21,166 nucleotides of DNA from Clostridia bacterium (GCA_024699005.1 JAILQN010000287.1:1-21166), one strand, 5' to 3'. Positions 8,043 to 16,235 are shown, counted from the first letter of the stretch. The notes: generated from the letters alone by a model not told the origin. Made by a program: numbers and translations.

Positions 8043-8993
8043 ATGTACAGAGTAGGCGTTGATCTGGGCGGAACGAATATCGTATCCGCGGTCGTGGACG
8101 ATGAATACAAAATAATAGCAAAAGGGCATGCGCCGACGAACAGCGGCAGGTCCGCGGAGGAGATCTTCGACGACATGGCGGGCACGATAGTATCCGCCGT
8201 AAGGTCCGCAGGGCTCACCATGGAGGATATCGGGTCTGTGGGCGTCGGCACTCCCGGTTCCGTCAACAAGGCCAAAGGTCTTATCGAATACGCCAACAAC
8301 CTCGGATTCGACAAGGTGCCCGCATATGAACTGCTTCATTCCCGCACCGGTATCGACAATATCTATATCGATAACGACGCGAACTGCGCCGCTCTGGGCG
8401 AGGCTGTCGCGGGCGCGGGCAGGGGCGTGAAGAACTTCGTCGCCATCACCCTCGGTACGGGCGTCGGCAGCGGCATCATCGTGAACGGAAAACTCGTGAC
8501 CGGCGTGAACTATGCGGCGGGCGAGATGGGGCATATGGTCATTGTCGCCGGCGGCGAGCAGTGCACCTGCGGCAGATGCGGCTGCTGGGAGGCTTACGCT
8601 TCCGCCACCGCCCTTATACGCGACACGAAACGCGCCATGAAGCTGGATCCGTATTCGAAGCTCTGGGATATCGCGGAAGGCGATCTGAATAAAGTCAGCG
8701 GCAGAACGGCATTTATCGGCATGGACGCGGGCGACGCTGCCGCGCGGAAAGTTGTTAAGAACTATATCTTCTATCTTGCCGAAGGCATCACGAATATCGT
8801 CAATACGTTCCAGCCCGATATGGTCTGCGTCGGCGGCGGCATAGGCAACCAGGGCGAGAGTCTGCTCGTTCCCGTGCGCAGGCTCGTCGCGGCGTCAAGG
8901 TACAGTATCCACGCAGATGTCCAGACGGAGATCGTCTCCGCGAAACTGGGCAACGACGCGGGCATAATCGGCGCCGCGCTGCTGGACGAATGA
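8043..8993 (+). CDS. ROK-family sugar kinase (glucokinase-like)
   Basis: The protein has 316 residues, the usual length for a ROK kinase without a DNA-binding domain. The N-terminal phosphate-binding motif is DLGGTN (7-12). IDNDANCAALGE places the catalytic base at D112. ITLGTGVGSG (135-144) is the second phosphate loop. The zinc site is complete: H164 in GEMGH, then C174, C176, C179 and C181 (CTCGRCGC). The family phosphorylates hexoses such as glucose, N-acetylglucosamine or N-acetylmannosamine; the motifs fit glucokinase best, but specificity is not proven. It has its own promoter and strong GGAGGT site. It is followed by a repeat-rich gap and murB, so it probably forms its own transcript. 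Confidence 0.93.
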   Translation: MYRVGVDLGGTNIVSAVVDDEYKIIAKGHAPTNSGRSAEEIFDDMAGTIVSAVRSAGLTMEDIGSVGVGTPGSVNKAKGLIEYANNLGFDKVPAYELLHSRTGIDNIYIDNDANCAALGEAVAGAGRGVKNFVAITLGTGVGSGIIVNGKLVTGVNYAAGEMGHMVIVAGGEQCTCGRCGCWEAYASATALIRDTKRAMKLDPYSKLWDIAEGDLNKVSGRTAFIGMDAGDAAARKVVKNYIFYLAEGITNIVNTFQPDMVCVGGGIGNQGESLLVPVRRLVAASRYSIHADVQTEIVSAKLGNDAGIIGAALLDE

Positions 8994-8998
8994 TGATC

Positions 8999-9171
8999 AG
9001 CAATTAGCAATTAGCAATGTGCAATGTGCAATTGCGCTTTGGATAGTATAAACGCTGACTTGTCTCCGCCACGGAAGGTTTTATTCAGAGGCTGCCGGGG
9101 CGGTGTGACGCAAACGGTTGATACATTATCCGGCGCAATTGCACATTACACATTGCACATTGCACATTAGT
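8999..9171. repeat. Heptamer-armed inverted element between the ROK kinase and murB
   Basis: The left arm (8999-9033) is five 7-base units of AGCAATT/TGCAATG type ending in GCGC. The right arm (9137-9171) is five inverted units (AATTGCA/CATTGCA/CATTAGT) starting after GCGC at 9133-9136. The arms pair over about 39 positions with few mismatches. The core of about 95 bases contains a GC-rich foldback: CTCCGCCACGG (9064-9074) and CCGGGGCGG (9095-9103). It fills the whole 180-base gap, and its right arm ends three bases before the murB ATG. Confidence 0.88.
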
Positions 9172-9174
9172 AAT

Positions 9175-10086
9175 ATGATGAATCCCGAGTTTATAAAACA
9201 GCTTACCCCCCTCACGAGTATCTGCCTGACAAACGAACCCATGTCCGCCCATACCTCTTTCAAGCTGGGCGGGCAGGTGGAATATTTTGTCGGAGCCGAG
9301 AGCGCCGGTTTTCTGAAAGAGATACTGAAGCTCGCGAAGGAATACGGCGTCGATACTTACGTCCTCGGCAACGGCTCCAACGTGCTCGTGTCTGACGACG
9401 GCATCCCCGGGCTGGTAGTAAGTATACCCGACTGCTTTACGGATATCCGCGTTGACGGCGGCCGCATATCCTGCGGGGCGGGCGTACCGCTCAAGAAACT
9501 GTGCATGACCGCTCTTGACAACAGCCTTGCGGGGCTTGAATTTGCCTACGGCATCCCCGGGAGCGTGGGCGGCGCCGTATATATGGACGCCGGCGCCTAC
9601 GGCGGGGAGATCAGAGACGTCCTGGAGTCGGTTTCTTATATCACAAAAGAAGGCGGCGAAGGCGTTCTTGACGGCGCCGACTGCGATCTGGGCTACCGTC
9701 ACTCCGTTTTCAAGGATAATAAGGATCTGATCATAACCGGAGCGGTGTTCAGGCTTGCTCCCGGAGATCAGGCGGATATCCGCTCAAAAATGGATGAACT
9801 CATGGAACGCCGCAGGTCAAAACAGCCGCTGGAATATCCCAGCGCGGGCAGCACGTTCAAACGCCCGGAGGGTAATTTCGCCGGAGCGCTTATCGAACGC
9901 ACCGGGCTTAAGGGGTACACCGTCGGCGGCGCGTCAGTCAGCGAAAAACACGCCGGGTTCGTTATAAATTCCGACAGGGATATCTGCACCGCCAAAGACG
10001 TCAAACGGCTTATCAACAACGTCAGGGGAGCCGTGTTCGCCCGGACCGGCATATTGCTGGAACCGGAAGTCGAGTTCCTTCCCTGA
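9175..10086 (+). CDS. murB: UDP-N-acetylenolpyruvoylglucosamine reductase
   Basis: MurB uses NADPH and FAD to reduce UDP-GlcNAc-enolpyruvate to UDP-MurNAc in cytoplasmic peptidoglycan precursor synthesis. Recognisable motifs are HTSFKLGG, GNGSNVLVSD, GLEFAYGIPGSVGGAVYMDAGAYGG, GYRHSVF, AGSTFKRPEG, GLKGYTVGGASVSEKHAGF and the C-terminal LEPEVEFL. The compact length (303 residues from 9175) matches Firmicute MurB. The frame is open back to a TTG at 9118, but that stretch only translates the repeat arm, so I place the start at ATG 9175 or the adjacent ATG 9178. Neither has a Shine-Dalgarno sequence, because the repeat arm ends at 9171. whiA follows after 29 bases, so the two are probably co-transcribed. 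Confidence 0.95.
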   Translation: MMNPEFIKQLTPLTSICLTNEPMSAHTSFKLGGQVEYFVGAESAGFLKEILKLAKEYGVDTYVLGNGSNVLVSDDGIPGLVVSIPDCFTDIRVDGGRISCGAGVPLKKLCMTALDNSLAGLEFAYGIPGSVGGAVYMDAGAYGGEIRDVLESVSYITKEGGEGVLDGADCDLGYRHSVFKDNKDLIITGAVFRLAPGDQADIRSKMDELMERRRSKQPLEYPSAGSTFKRPEGNFAGALIERTGLKGYTVGGASVSEKHAGFVINSDRDICTAKDVKRLINNVRGAVFARTGILLEPEVEFLP

Positions 10087-10091
10087 AACTT

Positions 10092-10112
10092 CATTCTCCG
10101 CTCTCCACTCTG
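10092..10112. repeat. Single short heptamer array between murB and whiA
   Basis: Three 7-base units (CATTCTC, CGCTCTC, CACTCTG) fill the 29-base gap. They belong to the CACTCTC/GAGAGTG flavour seen in the element at 14152-14281. No inverted partner arm is present. The array ends three bases before the whiA ATG. Confidence 0.6.
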
Positions 10113-10115
10113 AAA

Positions 10116-11006
10116 ATGTCCTACTCTTCCGAGCTTAAAGAATCCCTTTGCCGGCTTCCGGTCCCTCCGGAGGTCCGGCTTCCGTTTTGTTACGGGCTTA
10201 CTTATTTCGGACGGTATTTTTCACGCGAAAGGATCTGCGTTTCGACGGAGAACGAGGCGGTCTCGGCGCTTTGCCGCGTGATGTTCGCGGATTTCGCCGG
10301 AGTGGACTGCGAAGCGAGCCGTACCGGTTCCGGCGCCTGCCGGCTGGACGTGCCGAAGGACAGCACAGATGATTTCCTGCGCTGTTTCGGGATAAGCGAA
10401 GACCGGGACACTTCCGTCTTTGTGGATGACAACGTGAAGGGCGTGGATGGCGCGAGATATTTTCTGCTCGGCGCGTTTCTGATGTGCGGCAATATGTCCG
10501 ACCCGGAGAACGATTTCCATCTTGAGTTCGACGTATACGGAGAGGAACGTGTTGCGGTGATAAAAAACGCGCTGCTCTGTCTCGGTCTGAAATCGAAGAC
10601 GGTGCACCGCGGCAGGCTTACCGTCGTATATATGGCGTCCGGGGACGATATCGCGGAACTTCTGGGCAATATAGGCGCGCACAACGCCATGCTTGAAGTG
10701 ATCCAGAAAAAAGCCGAACGCAGCGTCAGGGATATGGTCAACAGGCGGGTCAACTGCGACAGCGCCAACCTTAAAAAAAGCTCGGCGGCGGCGGCGCGGC
10801 AGCTGAAGGCTGTCAGGATACTTGAAAAACACGGCGCTCTGGACTCTCTGCCGCCGGAACTCCGGGAACTTGCGCTTTTGCGCGTCGAAAATCCGGATAT
10901 GTCGCTTGACGCCCTTGGAAAAGCGCTCTCGACTCCCGTCACCCGCTCCTGCGCCGCGAGGCGTCTGCAAAAAATAGAGTCTGCCGCCGCAGAGATTAAA
11001 GATTGA
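10116..11006 (+). CDS. whiA: DNA-binding regulator WhiA
   Basis: The protein has 296 residues, close to the usual length. The N-terminal start MSYSSELKESL is typical of WhiA and supports the ATG at 10116. An N-terminal LAGLIDADG-like domain covers about 1-180 (GARYFLLGAFLMCGNMSDP; HLEFDVYGEERV). RDMVNRRVNCDSANLKKS leads into the C-terminal helix-turn-helix (about 245-290: LPPELRELALLRVENPDMSL, then LGKALSTPVTRSCAARRLQKI). By family knowledge WhiA is a conserved Gram-positive regulator tied to sporulation in actinomycetes and cell division in Bacillus. There is no ribosome site upstream, because a heptamer array abuts the ATG. rapZ and yvcK, which often sit between murB and whiA, are absent. 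Confidence 0.93.
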   Translation: MSYSSELKESLCRLPVPPEVRLPFCYGLTYFGRYFSRERICVSTENEAVSALCRVMFADFAGVDCEASRTGSGACRLDVPKDSTDDFLRCFGISEDRDTSVFVDDNVKGVDGARYFLLGAFLMCGNMSDPENDFHLEFDVYGEERVAVIKNALLCLGLKSKTVHRGRLTVVYMASGDDIAELLGNIGAHNAMLEVIQKKAERSVRDMVNRRVNCDSANLKKSSAAAARQLKAVRILEKHGALDSLPPELRELALLRVENPDMSLDALGKALSTPVTRSCAARRLQKIESAAAEIKD

Positions 11007-11029
11007 TTTAATTTTAAGAATATTATAAT
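11003..11029 (+). promoter_or_regulatory. Candidate promoter of the inositol gene cluster
   Basis: TTGATT (11003-11008) and a perfect TATAAT (11024-11029) are separated by 15 bases, slightly short. The -35 box overlaps the whiA stop codon. GGGAGG (11041-11046) then lies 7 bases before the iolJ ATG. The AT-rich stretch contrasts with its surroundings. No operator palindrome was recognised. Confidence 0.55.
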
Positions 11030-11053
11030 AAGTACACACAGGGAGGATCGCTC

Positions 11054-11890
11054 ATGTCCCTTGTTAAAATGACCGAATTGCTCAGATACGCCGACGAAAG
11101 GAAAATTGCCGTCGGCGCGTTTTCCGTCGGCAATATGGAGATGGTCATCGGTGCGGTAAAAGCTGCGGAGGAGCTTGATGCTCCCATAATCCTGCAGATA
11201 GCCGAAAAACGTCTTAAACAGTCCCCGCTGGAGCTTATGGCGCCCATGATGATAAACGCCGCGAAAAACGCGGACGTTCCGATCGCGGTCCATCTCGATC
11301 ACGGGCTTACGATCGGCTGTGTTCGGGCTGCTCTGGATTACGGTTTTACGTCCGTTATGCTCGACGCGTCCTTAAAACCCCTGGATGAGAATATCGCTTT
11401 GACAAAAGAGGTCCGCCGTATGGCGGATGAGACCGGCGCGACCGTCGAATCCGAGCTGGGCGTCGTAGGCGGCAACGAGGGCGACACCGCAGTTCATAAG
11501 ATACAGTGCACCGATCCCGACGTGGCGGAGAAGTTTATCGCCGCAACGGGCATCGACTGTCTCGCCGTCGCCATAGGCAACGCTCACGGCAATTACCCGG
11601 TGCTGCCGGAACTTCGTTTCGACGTGCTGGAGGAGATATATAACAGAGTGGATATCCCCCTCGTGCTGCACGGCGGGACAGGCATCTCGGACGAACAGTT
11701 CAGACGGGCGATCACACTGGGCATAAGGAAGATAAACATCGCGACCGCCAGCTTCGACGCTCTGGCGAACGCGGCGAAGGAGTATACGGCGACTGTCGAC
11801 AGTCCGGATTACTTCACTCTTTCGCCGAAAATGGCGGAAGCGGTCTGTGAGAACGTGAAAAGACATATAAAGATATTCAGCTCTTTATAA
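11054..11890 (+). CDS. iolJ: Class II aldolase, probable 6-phospho-5-dehydro-2-deoxy-D-gluconate aldolase
   Basis: The protein has 278 residues and is a zinc-dependent class II aldolase of the fructose/tagatose-bisphosphate family. HLDHG (80-84) gives the catalytic D82 and zinc ligand H83. VESELGVVGG (131-140), GNAHGNYP (H178) and LHGGTGIS (H206) supply the other active-site and phosphate-binding segments, and the INIAT strand follows. By sequence alone it could be fructose- or tagatose-bisphosphate aldolase. Because it heads a complete inositol cluster and the next gene is the kinase that makes its substrate, IolJ is the best call (inference). It would split 2-deoxy-5-keto-gluconate 6-phosphate into DHAP and malonate semialdehyde. 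It has a strong GGGAGG site and a promoter just upstream. Confidence 0.82.
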   Translation: MSLVKMTELLRYADERKIAVGAFSVGNMEMVIGAVKAAEELDAPIILQIAEKRLKQSPLELMAPMMINAAKNADVPIAVHLDHGLTIGCVRAALDYGFTSVMLDASLKPLDENIALTKEVRRMADETGATVESELGVVGGNEGDTAVHKIQCTDPDVAEKFIAATGIDCLAVAIGNAHGNYPVLPELRFDVLEEIYNRVDIPLVLHGGTGISDEQFRRAITLGIRKINIATASFDALANAAKEYTATVDSPDYFTLSPKMAEAVCENVKRHIKIFSSL

Positions 11891-12068
11891 TGTGCAATTT
11901 GCAATGTGCAATGTGCAATTCCGCAGCAGACAGCAGGTATAGAGCTGCTTTGTATCGCTTCAAATGGTTGAAACGCGGAGCCTGTTTTCTTGTAACTGAA
12001 TTGATCAGCGCGTCTATATAACATTTTTGCTTGCAAAAATGGACAGCAATTGCAAATTGCAAATTTAT
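11891..12068. repeat. Heptamer-armed inverted element between iolJ and iolC
   Basis: The left arm (11891-11918) has four 7-base units, TGTGCAA or TTTGCAA. The right arm (12048-12068) has two AATTGCA units and a decayed third. The core also holds a perfect 9-base palindrome, CATTTTTGC/GCAAAAATG, at 12022-12041 with a 2-base centre. The left arm begins directly after the iolJ stop codon. Confidence 0.8.
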
Positions 12069-12077
12069 AATATTCAG

Positions 12078-12083
12078 AAGGAG
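12078..12083 (+). promoter_or_regulatory. Ribosome binding site deciding the iolC start
   Basis: AAGGAG lies 9 bases before the ATG at 12093. The frame is open upstream to 12027 but that part only translates the repeat element. Confidence 0.8.
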
Positions 12084-12092
12084 TTTTGTATT

Positions 12093-13109
12093 ATGGGCTA
12101 TGTTACTTTCCCCGAAAACAAGGATTTCGACATCATCCCTCTGGGCAGGGTCGCTGTCGACTTCAATCCCACGGACATGAACAGACCTCTGTCCGAAAGC
12201 TCGAACTTCAATAAGTACGTCGGCGGCTCTCCCGCGAATATCGCCGTGGGCATGGCTCGCCTGGGCAAGAAGGTCGGCTTTATCGGCAAGGTGTCGGACG
12301 ATCAGTTCGGCGACTATGTCACCGATTATTTCAGAAACGACGGCATAGACGTCAGTCATATCACCCGCTGCAAAAACGGCGAAAAAATAGGGCTGACATT
12401 CACCGAGATCAAAAGCCCCACAGAGAGCAGCATACTGATGTACCGCGAGGGCGTGGCCGATCTGATGCTCTCCCCGGAGGACGTGGATGAGGATTATATA
12501 AAAAGGACGAAATGCCTGCTCATCTCCGGCACCGCTCTCTGCCGGAGCCCGTCAAGGGAAGCGGCGCTGAAGGCGATGATGCTTGCGGAGAAGAACGGCA
12601 TCCCGATCATTTTCGATATAGATTACAGGGCATATACTTGGAAGAGTCCGGACGAGATCTCCGTTTATTATTCCATGGTGGCGGAGCACGCCGATATCAT
12701 CCTCGGCTCGCGTGAGGAATACGATCTGACCGAGCGTATAACCAGCGTCTGCTCATCCGATAAAGAGAGCGCGGAGCGGCTGTTCGCCTGCAAAGCGAAG
12801 ATCGTCGTCATCAAGCACGGCAAAGAGGGCTCCACCGCCTACACCAACGACGGCAAGAGCTACGCCGTAAAACCCTTCCCGGTCAAAGCCATGAAGGGCT
12901 TCGGCGGCGGCGACGGCTACGCATCCTCCTTTATCAGGGCGCTTATCGACGGCGCGGAGATGTACGAAGCGCTGGAATACGGCTCGGCGTCCGCCGCAAT
13001 GCTCGTTTCCGCTCATTCCTGCTCCGCCGCGATGCCTTCCCTTGAGGCAGTCACAAAGTTCATCGCGGACGAAAAGGCGGAGTACGGCGAAATGGTAGCG
13101 AGGGGATAA
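12093..13109 (+). CDS. iolC: 5-dehydro-2-deoxygluconokinase
   Basis: The protein has 338 residues and belongs to the PfkB/ribokinase family. It phosphorylates 2-deoxy-5-keto-D-gluconate in inositol breakdown. It follows the Bacillus IolC pattern closely: GRVAVDFNP, KYVGGSPANIAVGMARLG (41-58), ESSILMYREGVADL, LISGTALCRSPSREA, DYRAYTW, EHADIILGSREEYD and VVIKHGKEGS. The family's second signature reads GGGDGYASSF, with D274 as the catalytic base (the usual form is GAGDSYA). The AAGGAG site fixes the start at 12093. It is flanked on both sides by heptamer elements but lies on the same strand as the other iol genes. Confidence 0.95.
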   Translation: MGYVTFPENKDFDIIPLGRVAVDFNPTDMNRPLSESSNFNKYVGGSPANIAVGMARLGKKVGFIGKVSDDQFGDYVTDYFRNDGIDVSHITRCKNGEKIGLTFTEIKSPTESSILMYREGVADLMLSPEDVDEDYIKRTKCLLISGTALCRSPSREAALKAMMLAEKNGIPIIFDIDYRAYTWKSPDEISVYYSMVAEHADIILGSREEYDLTERITSVCSSDKESAERLFACKAKIVVIKHGKEGSTAYTNDGKSYAVKPFPVKAMKGFGGGDGYASSFIRALIDGAEMYEALEYGSASAAMLVSAHSCSAAMPSLEAVTKFIADEKAEYGEMVARG

Positions 13110-13123
13110 TTGACGGGAACTTG

Positions 13124-13146
13124 TGTGAAAGCACGCATATTTCACA
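13124..13146 (+). other. Small hairpin after iolC
   Basis: TGTGAAA (13124-13130) and TTTCACA (13140-13146) form a perfect 7-base stem with a 9-base loop. An outer TTGAC/GTCAA pair (13110-13114 and 13147-13151) could extend it across a bulge. No T-run follows, so it is not an intrinsic terminator; an RNA-stabilising role is possible. Confidence 0.45.
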
Positions 13147-13166
13147 GTCAAAGGTCATTGTGCTTT

Positions 13167-13328
13167 GTTTTGCGTTTTGAGTTTTTGAGTTTTGCGTTTT
13201 GCGTCGCCGGACGGAAGAACAGACTTTTCAGTTCAAAATACGCAACACGCAACACTCAATACGTAACACGCAATACGCAATACGCAACACGCAACACTCA
13301 ATACGTAACACGCAACACGCAATACGCA
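13167..13328. repeat. Heptamer-armed inverted element between iolC and iolB (ACGCAAN type)
   Basis: The left arm (13167-13202) is GTTTTGC/GTTTTGA units with one 8-base variant. Its complement reads ACGCAAA/ACTCAAA. The right arm (13238-13328) is thirteen exact 7-base units, mostly ACACGCA or ATACGCA, with ACACTCA and ATACGTA variants. Units 1-5 repeat as units 7-11, a higher-order period of 42 bases. The core is only about 35 bases. This array uses a different heptamer from the neighbouring elements but has the same design. Confidence 0.88.
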
Positions 13329-13350
13329 ACATGGCGATGACCTGTAATAA

Positions 13351-13356
13351 AAGAGG
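13351..13356 (+). promoter_or_regulatory. Ribosome binding site deciding the iolB start
   Basis: AAGAGG lies 10 bases before the ATG at 13367. The open frame further upstream only translates the heptamer array. Confidence 0.65.
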
Positions 13357-13366
13357 ACAAATAACA

Positions 13367-14149
13367 ATGTTTGAGAGAATAGAATTCAATGAAGACGGCG
13401 AGAAGCTGCTCTGCGAAATGGGCGGAAAAAACGCCGATATGCTGATGACTATAAAGGTCAAGCTTCTGAAAAAAGACGAGACGATGGTCTTCTTCAGCGA
13501 CACGGACGAGATCGCCGTGCTGCTGACGGAGGGTGAAGTCGGGTTTAAATGGGACGGCAAAGCCGAAACGGGCAGACGCGCAAATCCCTTTGATATGAAG
13601 CCCTACTGTCTTCACGTTTCAAAGAATACGACCTTCACCGTGACCGGGATCGCGGAAAAGAGCGAGATCGTGATACAGCGCACAGACAACGACGCGGAGT
13701 TTGAGGCAAAGTTCTACACTCCGGAAAACTGCCTGTATCAGGAGTTCGGCAAAGGGCAGTGGGACGGCGCCGGTTACCGCGTGGTGTCCACGATGTTCGA
13801 CAAGGACAACGAGCCTCAGTCGAACATGGTAATGGGCGAGGTGTTCAACAAGCCCGGCAGATGGTCGAGCTATCCGCCTCATTCCCACCCGCAGCCCGAG
13901 GTCTATTATTACCGTTTCGACAAGCCCCAGGGCTTCGGCGCGGCTTATAACGGAGACGAGGTTTACAAGAGCACGGACGGCTCGTACCTGACCATCGACA
14001 AATGCGAACACGAGCAGGTCACCGCTCCGGGGTATACGATGTATTACGTATGGATGATACGTCACCTCGACGGCGACGCCTGGCTCAAAACCACGAGAAT
14101 TGTCGGTGATGAGCACAAGTGGCTCCTTCACGACAACTGGACGGACTGA
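13367..14149 (+). CDS. iolB: 5-deoxy-glucuronate isomerase
   Basis: The protein has 260 residues and two cupin-like halves. IolB isomerises 5-deoxy-D-glucuronate to 2-deoxy-5-keto-D-gluconate in the cytoplasm. The metal-binding cluster PPHSHPQPEVYYYRF (H172, H174, E178) and the later EHEQVTAPGYTMYYVWMIRH (H215) match the IolB signature. The frame is open back to 13199 through the repeat array, but the AAGAGG site and the family's start point to ATG 13367. It precedes iolD by 169 bases, a gap that holds another inverted element. Confidence 0.94.
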   Translation: MFERIEFNEDGEKLLCEMGGKNADMLMTIKVKLLKKDETMVFFSDTDEIAVLLTEGEVGFKWDGKAETGRRANPFDMKPYCLHVSKNTTFTVTGIAEKSEIVIQRTDNDAEFEAKFYTPENCLYQEFGKGQWDGAGYRVVSTMFDKDNEPQSNMVMGEVFNKPGRWSSYPPHSHPQPEVYYYRFDKPQGFGAAYNGDEVYKSTDGSYLTIDKCEHEQVTAPGYTMYYVWMIRHLDGDAWLKTTRIVGDEHKWLLHDNWTD

Positions 14150-14151
14150 CA

Positions 14152-14281
14152 GAGAGTGGAGAGTGAAGAGTGGAGAGTGGAGTTATTCGCGGAAGTAGGC
14201 ATACCGTTATGCAATCTGAAGCGCGTCAATACAGGATATCAACCACAACTCCAATCTCAACACTCCACTCTCAACACTCAA
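14152..14281. repeat. Heptamer-armed inverted element between iolB and iolD (GAGAGTG type)
   Basis: The left arm (14152-14179) has four 7-base units, GAGAGTG or AAGAGTG. The right arm (14247-14281) has five units such as CACTCCA, CTCTCAA and CACTCAA. The longest perfect pairing is 11 bases: GAGAGTGGAGT at 14173-14183 against ACTCCACTCTC at 14262-14272. The core is 67 bases with no recognised promoter. The left arm begins two bases after the iolB stop codon. Confidence 0.82.
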
Positions 14282-14303
14282 AGCAAAATCGTGATTGTTA
14301 AAC

Positions 14304-14310
14304 GAAAGGA
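14304..14310 (+). promoter_or_regulatory. Ribosome binding site deciding the iolD start
   Basis: GAAAGGA lies 8 bases before the ATG at 14319. An upstream in-frame TTG at 14295 lacks such a site. Confidence 0.75.
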
Positions 14311-14318
14311 ATAAAAAA

Positions 14319-16235
14319 ATGGCTTACATGACAATGGCTCAGGCGCTGGTCAGATTCCTGGATAACCAGTACGTATCTTTTGACGGCGTCGAAAACAAAT
14401 TCGTGGACGGTATCTTCACGATATTCGGCCACGGCATCGTGGTGGGCCTGGGGCAGGCTCTGGACGAGAATCCGGGCGGTCTTAAGGTCTATCAGGGCAA
14501 GAACGAGCAGGGTATGGCGCACGTCGCCATGTCCTATGCCAAGATGCACAACAGGCGCAGGATAATCGCCTGTTCGTCCTCCATCGGCCCCGGCGCCTGC
14601 AATATGGTCACCGCCGCCGCGACGGCTACGGTCAACAACGTGCCGCTGCTTCTGCTGCCCGCGGACACCTTCTCCACCCGCCAGCCCGATCCGGTTCTGC
14701 AGCAGTTCGAACAGACCAATTCCCTGACCACCACCACAAACGACGCTTACCGCGCCGTCTGCAGGTACTGGGACAGGGTGACGCGCCCCGAGCAGCTCAT
14801 GTCCGCCATGATCAACGCCATGCGCGCTCTGACCGATCCGTCGAACGCCGGCGCAGTATGCGTATCCATTCCTCAGGACGTCGAGGGCGAGGCTTACGAT
14901 TATCCGGATTCCTTCTTTAAAAAGAGGGTCCACAGGATAACGAGAGTAACAGCTCCTCAGGAGGAGATAGACGATATCGCAGCGGTCATCGCGAAATCGA
15001 AGAAGCCGTTCGTTATATGCGGCGGCGGAGTCAGGTATTCCGAGGCGGGCGAGGCTCTCGCGGCTTTCTGCGAGAAGTTCAATATCCCCTTCGGCGAGAC
15101 CCAGGCGGGCAAGAGCGCCGTCAGAGCTTCCAACCGCTACAATATGGGCGGCGTGGGCGTTACCGGCAATTCCTCGGGCAACGTCATCGCGAAGGCCGCC
15201 GACTGCATAATCGGCGTCGGCACCAGGTTCTCCGATTTTACCACCGCTTCCAAATCGCTTTACGCAGAGACTCCCGTGGTTACGATCAACACCGCGCGTT
15301 TCGACGCATATAAACTGGACGCCACCAAAGCCGTCGGCGACGCGAAGGCGACTCTTGAGACCCTGACGGAAAAACTTGCCGCCATGGGCTACAAGTCGGA
15401 ATATACCGACGAGTTCGATAAGGCCAAAGCCGACTGGGACAAGGAGATGGAACGGCTCACGGATTACGTCTATGACGATGATTTCAAGCCGCTCATCGCC
15501 GCGCGCGACCCCAAGACCATCCCCGAATTCGTCGAGATGTACGGCACCAATCTGACTCAGACCGCGGCTCTCGCCTATATCAGGAACAATATAGACAAAA
15601 ACGCCGTGGCGGTCGGTTCCGCAGGTTCCCTTCCCGGCGATATGCAGAGGATGTGGACCACCGAGGAGCTTTACAGCTACAATATGGAATACGGTTATTC
15701 CTGCATGGGTTACGAGATCGCCGGAGCTCTCGGCGCAAAGCTCGCCTGCCCGGACAGGGAGGTCTACTCCTTCTGCGGCGACGGCTCATATCTTATGCTG
15801 CACAGCGAGCTTGTGACTTCCATCCAGGAGTGCGCGAAGATAAACGTCATGCTGTTCGACAATTCCGGCTTCGGCTGCATCAACAATCTGCAGATGTCCA
15901 ACGGTATAGGCAACCTCGCCACCGAGTTCAGAAAACGCGACGCCAACGGCGAGCTACTGGGCGATCTTATGCCGATAGATTACGCGAAGGCGGCGTCGGG
16001 CTACGGTGTCAAGACCTACACCGTCCGCAGCCTTGAGGAGCTCGCCGCAGCGCTGGAGGACAGCAAGAAGCAGACGGTCTCCACGCTTATCGACATAAAG
16101 GTCCTGCCCAAGACCATGACCGACGGTTACGGCGCATGGTGGCATACGGGCCTCGCTTCCGTTTCCGCAAAACCCTCCGTTCAGGAGGCGTATAAAGCGA
16201 AGGCGGAGAACCTGAGCAAGGCGAGGAAATACTGA
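14319..16235 (+). CDS. iolD: 3D-(3,5/4)-trihydroxycyclohexane-1,2-dione hydrolase
   Basis: The protein has 638 residues, matching the family length. It is a thiamine-diphosphate enzyme of the acetolactate synthase superfamily that opens the inositol-derived ring to give 5-deoxy-glucuronate. E63 in [15 protein letters not shown] is the expected cofactor-activating glutamate. [20 protein letters not shown], the central domain motif [10 protein letters not shown], and the thiamine-diphosphate/metal motif beginning at GDGSY (487-491) and running to [10 protein letters not shown] are all present. The C-terminus ends in the family-typical GYGAWWHTG region. The start is fixed by GAAAGGA. It lies between iolB and iolE in the pathway cluster. 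Confidence 0.96.
   Translation: MAYMTMAQALVRFLDNQYVSFDGVENKFVDGIFTIFGHGIVVGLGQALDENPGGLKVYQGKNEQGMAHVAMSYAKMHNRRRIIACSSSIGPGACNMVTAAATATVNNVPLLLLPADTFSTRQPDPVLQQFEQTNSLTTTTNDAYRAVCRYWDRVTRPEQLMSAMINAMRALTDPSNAGAVCVSIPQDVEGEAYDYPDSFFKKRVHRITRVTAPQEEIDDIAAVIAKSKKPFVICGGGVRYSEAGEALAAFCEKFNIPFGETQAGKSAVRASNRYNMGGVGVTGNSSGNVIAKAADCIIGVGTRFSDFTTASKSLYAETPVVTINTARFDAYKLDATKAVGDAKATLETLTEKLAAMGYKSEYTDEFDKAKADWDKEMERLTDYVYDDDFKPLIAARDPKTIPEFVEMYGTNLTQTAALAYIRNNIDKNAVAVGSAGSLPGDMQRMWTTEELYSYNMEYGYSCMGYEIAGALGAKLACPDREVYSFCGDGSYLMLHSELVTSIQECAKINVMLFDNSGFGCINNLQMSNGIGNLATEFRKRDANGELLGDLMPIDYAKAASGYGVKTYTVRSLEELAAALEDSKKQTVSTLIDIKVLPKTMTDGYGAWWHTGLASVSAKPSVQEAYKAKAENLSKARKY

Noticed and set aside
9047..9052. 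TATAAA as a promoter for murB
   Set aside because: No acceptable -35 box lies 16-18 bases upstream, where the heptamer array sits.
9118..9174. Longer N-terminus for MurB from a TTG
   Set aside because: It only translates the inverted heptamer arm and has no ribosome site.
11967..11995. TTGAAA-N17-TGTAAC as a promoter for iolC
   Set aside because: The -10 box matches only four of six bases and there is no further support, so it was not listed.
12027..12092. Longer N-terminus for IolC
   Set aside because: The extra codons translate the repeat arm, and AAGGAG before 12093 gives a better start that matches the family.
13110..13151. Intrinsic terminator after iolC
   Set aside because: The hairpin is not followed by a T-run, and the next iol gene continues on the same strand.
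13238..13328. Possible CRISPR array before iolB
   Set aside because: The repeating unit is only 7 bases with no spacers, and there are no cas genes.
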